A stretch of DNA of 64,000 nucleotides, taken from positions 186,001 through 250,000 of the forward strand of contig JBDUYP010000007.1 of NCBI GenBank assembly GCA_039944535.1, read 5' to 3'. How positions within the stretch are numbered: the stretch's first letter is position 1; each line of letters opens with the position of its first letter. Shown piece after piece: positions 60,598 through 64,000 of this stretch. Source of the DNA: JAMZMI01 sp039944535. GTDB taxonomy: Bacteria > Bacteroidota > Bacteroidia > Cytophagales > Cyclobacteriaceae. Below the pieces are notes generated by a model. That model was not told the origin of the DNA. It searched no databases and was given only the letters and a program-made list of their open reading frames with translations. The position numbers were made by a program, and so were the translations under genes.

Positions 60598-61461
60598 TTA
60601 AATGATAAGCATGCTAATAAGTCCTGTGAGGATGATGAGGTTGGTGAAGCTTCTCAGCCCCTCAAACTCACTTTTCCTGTCTGCTACTGCAAGTTTAAAA
60701 ACAAACCATCCAAATAATGGCAGCAAACTAAGGAAGTAGTAACGCACATGCCAATTGTCAATCACTACAAGAAAAGAAAGGAGGAATAAGGAACCGCCCA
60801 GGATCACAATGTATATAAAGACCTTAGCTCCTCTTATGCCCCAGACTACAGGGATGGATTGGCAACCGAATGTGGCATCTCCTTTTACATCTTCTATGTC
60901 TTTTACCACTTCTCTGATGAGAATGATGGACATGGCAAAAATGGCATAGATGTAAACAACAGGCTCATTTCTTCCGAGGAAAACAGGTACGAGGAGCAAT
61001 GCCAGACCCGCCATAAAGGCGATAATGAGGTTGCCCACCAGTGGAAGCCTGCGAAGTGAGTTGGAGTAATACCAGAGGCAGAAGGTGCTGAAGATGTGAA
61101 TGAGCCCAATTTCAAGCTTTATGTAGAAACCCAAAACAATACCGAGAATCGAAAGTAAAAAATGGGCTGCCATGGCCAGCCTTCTCCTAAATAGCGTGCC
61201 TACCACAACCTTGTCTGGCCGGTTGATCATGTCGATTTTTTGATCGTAATAATCGTTGATGATGTATCCTCCCGCCGCGATGAGCAGTGTGCTTACCACC
61301 ATCATAAAAAAACCCAGTGAAGTCAGTGAGGCTTTTTTTTGTCCAAAATCTGAAACCAGAAAGATGGCAGTAAGGTATTGCGTACTCCCGATTATGAGGA
61401 GGTTGGGGATACGGCTGGCCAGCAGGAAGCCGATAAAGTCATATTTGATGAGGCGTATCAA
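60598..61461 (-). CDS. UbiA family prenyltransferase
   Basis: The 287-residue protein has about nine transmembrane helices and the two Asp-rich prenyl diphosphate motifs: NDYYDQKID near residue 69 and DIEDVKGD near 187. It resembles the geranylgeranylglycerol-phosphate-type members annotated in Bacteroidota, but quinone or haem O synthases belong to the same superfamily, so the acceptor is uncertain. The start appears to be TTG at 61461, overlapping the stop of the DUF2520 gene as TTGA, because no ATG is close. purN follows by 4 bp. Confidence 0.87.
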   Translation of the reverse strand: MIRLIKYDFIGFLLASRIPNLLIIGSTQYLTAIFLVSDFGQKKASLTSLGFFMMVVSTLLIAAGGYIINDYYDQKIDMINRPDKVVVGTLFRRRLAMAAHFLLSILGIVLGFYIKLEIGLIHIFSTFCLWYYSNSLRRLPLVGNLIIAFMAGLALLLVPVFLGRNEPVVYIYAIFAMSIILIREVVKDIEDVKGDATFGCQSIPVVWGIRGAKVFIYIVILGGSLFLLSFLVVIDNWHVRYYFLSLLPLFGWFVFKLAVADRKSEFEGLRSFTNLIILTGLISMLII

Positions 61462-62246
61462 TCGTCTTTTTGCGAATTTCCGATCAAGTTACTCAACTGC
61501 TGATAGATTGACTTTATTTCCGGGCGTGACTCCAAAACTTCTAAATGTTTGTCAATGACTTCCTGATCTTTTCGGGCAGCCGGGCCAGTCTGAGCTTTGG
61601 TCGGGCCTATGTCAATGGCCTTTTCTGCGGTCTCCGCCACAAGCGCTGCAAGTACCTCAAAGTTTAGCCCTATTTCGTTGAGCTGGGACTGTGCAACACT
61701 ATAAAGTGCATTGGAAAAATTGCAAGCGATCACGGCAGCCATGTGAAGTTTTAGTCGTTGATTAGAGTTTAAAACTGAAACATTTGGCGATAACGCTTCC
61801 CCGAATTCCCTGATCTCTTTTTCGACAGTGGCATTGCTCCCTTCGATATACAAGGGCACACTTTCAAACTGGATTTCTTTCTCTTTTGAGAATGTCTGAA
61901 GCGGGTAAAGCACTCCGTACTTTTCTATATCCGATTTTTCAAAACGAGTGATAGGCTGGGAGCCGGAGCAATGCAAAGCGATGGCTTTTGCAGGAAATCT
62001 AAATTGCTTAATTATTTCAGGAATTGCCGAGTCTGAAACAGCCAGAATTATGATATCCCAATTGAAATCCGAAAGGTCGTTTTGAGTTGTGATGAGCGCA
62101 TTGCGACTTAACAATGACTTGAAGTCGCTGGTCTTGCTTTGGTCTCTTACTACCAACCCGGCAATCGGGCTCCCGGTTTCCTTTAGTCGTTTTGCTAAAT
62201 GAAACGCAACATTTCCATTTCCGATGAGAGCTATTTTTTTGATCAT
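61458..62246 (-). CDS. Rossmann-like and DUF2520 domain protein
   Basis: The 262-residue protein has an N-terminal Rossmann domain (KIALIGNGNVAFHLAKRL, the GxGxxA nucleotide loop) and a C-terminal helical DUF2520 domain (MAAVIACNFSNALYSVAQ and GPAARKDQEVIDKHLEVL). The plan resembles 6-phosphogluconate and pyrroline-carboxylate dehydrogenases, so an NAD(P)-dependent reductase is likely. No substrate is known. It lies 12 bp after the ccmF-like gene and overlaps the UbiA gene by 4 bp. Confidence 0.9.
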   Translation of the reverse strand: MIKKIALIGNGNVAFHLAKRLKETGSPIAGLVVRDQSKTSDFKSLLSRNALITTQNDLSDFNWDIIILAVSDSAIPEIIKQFRFPAKAIALHCSGSQPITRFEKSDIEKYGVLYPLQTFSKEKEIQFESVPLYIEGSNATVEKEIREFGEALSPNVSVLNSNQRLKLHMAAVIACNFSNALYSVAQSQLNEIGLNFEVLAALVAETAEKAIDIGPTKAQTGPAARKDQEVIDKHLEVLESRPEIKSIYQQLSNLIGNSQKDD

Positions 62247-62258
62247 CCGGGAGTAAAG

Positions 62259-64000
62259 TTACTCCATTCCTTTGTCGCGCATCTTCACGAAATCGGTGTA
62301 CCTTCTGACGGTGGCCACACCAAAACCAATGACAAGCAAAAACGTTCCCAGCCACAAAATATTGATGCCCGGTTTTTCCACGGCCTCCATGATGATCCAG
62401 TCTTTTTGAGTAGTACTGACGCCAAACACAAAGCTGTTTTCTTCCGGCACAATGCTTTGGATTGTAATTCTGGCAGCAAGGTCATTGACCTGATCAGGAA
62501 TACGCCCAGCCAGATTGTCTTTGATGACATAAATAGGTTCAGCTACGTATGTTTTTTGCTCCCCCTCTATTTCTATTACGGCTTTTACAGCTACGTCTCC
62601 TTCGTTGAGGTCGATCCCTTCAATGTTGGAAACCGGCTCCATGCCCACAAAGTGCGCCACGTAATCATTGATAAAGAAAGGCTTGCCTGGCTCGGCTTTT
62701 ACTTCTTGAATCTCACTCCAATCTACTTCCTGCTCGGGATCTGGAAACGTCCTCACATGAGTGTAAAGATCCGCAGTAAGTGTTCTTTTGATGTCAGGAG
62801 AATAGACTATCATGTCCATGGACTCATTCATCTGAACTCTTGGGAAGAGGGTAAACTCACTTCCATTGGCTTTGCTATAAAGCACTTCAAAATAGCTGTT
62901 TTCAGGGTTGATGATTCTGATCGTATCTCCTTTCTTCAGCTCTATTCCATCGCTTGTTATCGTATTTTCCCCAATTCTTAATTCCAAAGGGCTAAGAGCC
63001 CCTTCTATATCATTGAGGTCAACATAACCGTAATCTGTACTCAACTTTCGCATCCCTTTATAAGTCAGGGAGTAGTCCGCCATTTGTCTTGGCTCGTTGA
63101 GGAAAAGCAACAAATTATTCTGGTTCACCTCGTCAGGAAATTCTTTACTCCATAGCAGTCCGGTGTTGTTCGTACTCAAAATTTTGGAATAGCCCGACGA
63201 AAATAGAATACCCAAAAGCATCATGGCGACACCTATGTGAGTGATGGCTCCCCCGGAAAGTTTGATGTTTGATTTGGCTACCGAAATGAAAATCTTCAGG
63301 TTGGCTACTATCGAATAAGTCGATGCGGTCAGGAGCAGGATATATCCAAACTCATGAATTTTGAAGAGGACAATGATCAAAGCGGAGATGAGCAAGGAGA
63401 TGAGAAACGGTGCATAAAGTTGATTTTTCAACTCTTTTGCATCCATTTTTTTCCACCAGAAAAACTGACCCGTGCCGGATAGAACCGCAATGGCTACAGC
63501 GAACCAAAGCTGGAATTTGGTATAAAAACCAACCTGATCTGCCGGAGGCGCCATGTTGGATGACCCGCCAAATGCTTCTACTATGGCATTCCAAACAGGA
63601 ATTGAAGTAGGGATGATAACCTGAAAAGCCATCAGGCTGAGCGTTATGGCTCCCATGAAAATCCAGAATTCGCGGGAGTAAGCGGAAACTTCTTCTTTTG
63701 GTGAAGGGATTGCTCTGAATGCTTTTACGATCAGGACAATGGATAAAATCAGAAATACGAAAAGATAGATCAGCAGCTGGCCTGAAAGCCCTAAATCTGT
63801 GAATGAGTGCACGGAGGCATTTCCTAAAATCCCACTTCTGGTCAAAAACGTTGAATATACGATCAAAACATAAGCGGCCACTACCAATACAATGGAGGCT
63901 TTGAGAGCTGTTTCGTTTTTGCGGAAAGCAATCATGGTGTGAATCCCGCCGACCAAAACAAGCCAGGGAACATAGACGGCATTTTCGACAGGGTCCCAGT
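62259..64000 (-). CDS. ccmF: CcmF/CcsA-type cytochrome c haem lyase, 5' end missing
   Basis: The frame stays open to the right edge, and its first visible residues, WDPVENAVYVPWL (from 63998), are the haem-handling WWD motif of CcmF. The gene therefore starts outside the window and about 250 or more residues are missing. The visible 580 residues contain the conserved block HTMIAFRKNETALKASIVL, multiple membrane helices, a periplasmic domain (about 62.5-63.1 kb) and a final helix. CcmF with CcmH attaches haem to CxxCH apocytochromes, such as the haem-binding protein at 32.3 kb. Related CcsA/NrfE names are possible. Confidence 0.9.
   Translation of the reverse strand, partial: WDPVENAVYVPWLVLVGGIHTMIAFRKNETALKASIVLVVAAYVLIVYSTFLTRSGILGNASVHSFTDLGLSGQLLIYLFVFLILSIVLIVKAFRAIPSPKEEVSAYSREFWIFMGAITLSLMAFQVIIPTSIPVWNAIVEAFGGSSNMAPPADQVGFYTKFQLWFAVAIAVLSGTGQFFWWKKMDAKELKNQLYAPFLISLLISALIIVLFKIHEFGYILLLTASTYSIVANLKIFISVAKSNIKLSGGAITHIGVAMMLLGILFSSGYSKILSTNNTGLLWSKEFPDEVNQNNLLLFLNEPRQMADYSLTYKGMRKLSTDYGYVDLNDIEGALSPLELRIGENTITSDGIELKKGDTIRIINPENSYFEVLYSKANGSEFTLFPRVQMNESMDMIVYSPDIKRTLTADLYTHVRTFPDPEQEVDWSEIQEVKAEPGKPFFINDYVAHFVGMEPVSNIEGIDLNEGDVAVKAVIEIEGEQKTYVAEPIYVIKDNLAGRIPDQVNDLAARITIQSIVPEENSFVFGVSTTQKDWIIMEAVEKPGINILWLGTFLLVIGFGVATVRRYTDFVKMRDKGME

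Overview
The window looks like chromosomal DNA of a free-living, probably marine or aquatic member of the Bacteroidota, most likely order Cytophagales. This is an inference from gene content: a SusC/SusD pair, a type IX secretion (T9SS) sorting domain on an amylase, a PorZ-like T9SS protein, two DUF6089-type proteins, and promoters of the Bacteroidota form (TTTG, 19 bp, TAnnTTTG). Genes lack obvious Shine-Dalgarno sequences, and several appear to start at TTG. I see no rRNA, tRNA, insertion sequence, prophage or CRISPR array.

Layout. 1-4.4 kb: a partial FAD-dependent dehydrogenase, a small Fe-S protein, two lipoproteins (NTF2-like, DUF547) and an acyl-CoA dehydrogenase. 4.4-12.5 kb: a translation block, rpsU-xerC-hpf, then a lone 32-residue membrane peptide, then cysS divergent from rimP-nusA-infB. 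12.6-28.7 kb: a starch/maltodextrin utilisation locus made of a membrane-spanning propeller/HTH regulator, a SusE/F-like lipoprotein, a T9SS-exported GH13 amylase, SusC, SusD, a SusA-like GH13 enzyme and a SusB-like GH97 alpha-glucosidase. 28.8-32.2 kb: a three-gene sodium-pumping decarboxylase (gamma, alpha-biotin, beta). 32.3-36.3 kb: a haem-binding protein, then metK, an RsmI-like methyltransferase, an alpha/beta hydrolase and pdxJ on the minus strand. 36.4-45.5 kb: yqeY, cvpA, a CBS protein, nadK, two DUF6089 proteins, uppS, bamA and two Skp/OmpH chaperones. 45.6-51.2 kb: minus-strand tdk-porZ-recO-2OG oxygenase-chrA. 51.5-52.9 kb: a very acidic unknown protein. 52.9-64 kb: a long minus-strand run ending in the cell-shape genes: ccmF-like (partial), DUF2520, UbiA, purN, purH, mreB, mreC, mreD, mrdA, rodA.

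How parts work together. In the starch locus the lipoproteins and the T9SS amylase would capture and cut starch at the surface. SusC/SusD would import maltodextrins, and the SusA-like and SusB-like enzymes would finish hydrolysis in the periplasm. The membrane regulator next door is the obvious candidate sensor. Between it and the first structural gene lie five copies of GTTAACC, spaced close to whole helical turns. That cluster is the most striking unexplained signal in the window. uppS, bamA and the two Skp genes form an envelope-biogenesis group, and mreBCD-mrdA-rodA is the elongasome.

Other signals worth attention are a terminator-like hairpin between a good promoter and rimP (possible attenuation of rimP-nusA-infB), overlapping face-to-face promoters for cysS and rimP, a 13-bp hairpin ending exactly at the xerC start codon, the 32-residue membrane peptide between two terminators, an orphan terminator near 2.2 kb, and a divergent decarboxylase alpha subunit.
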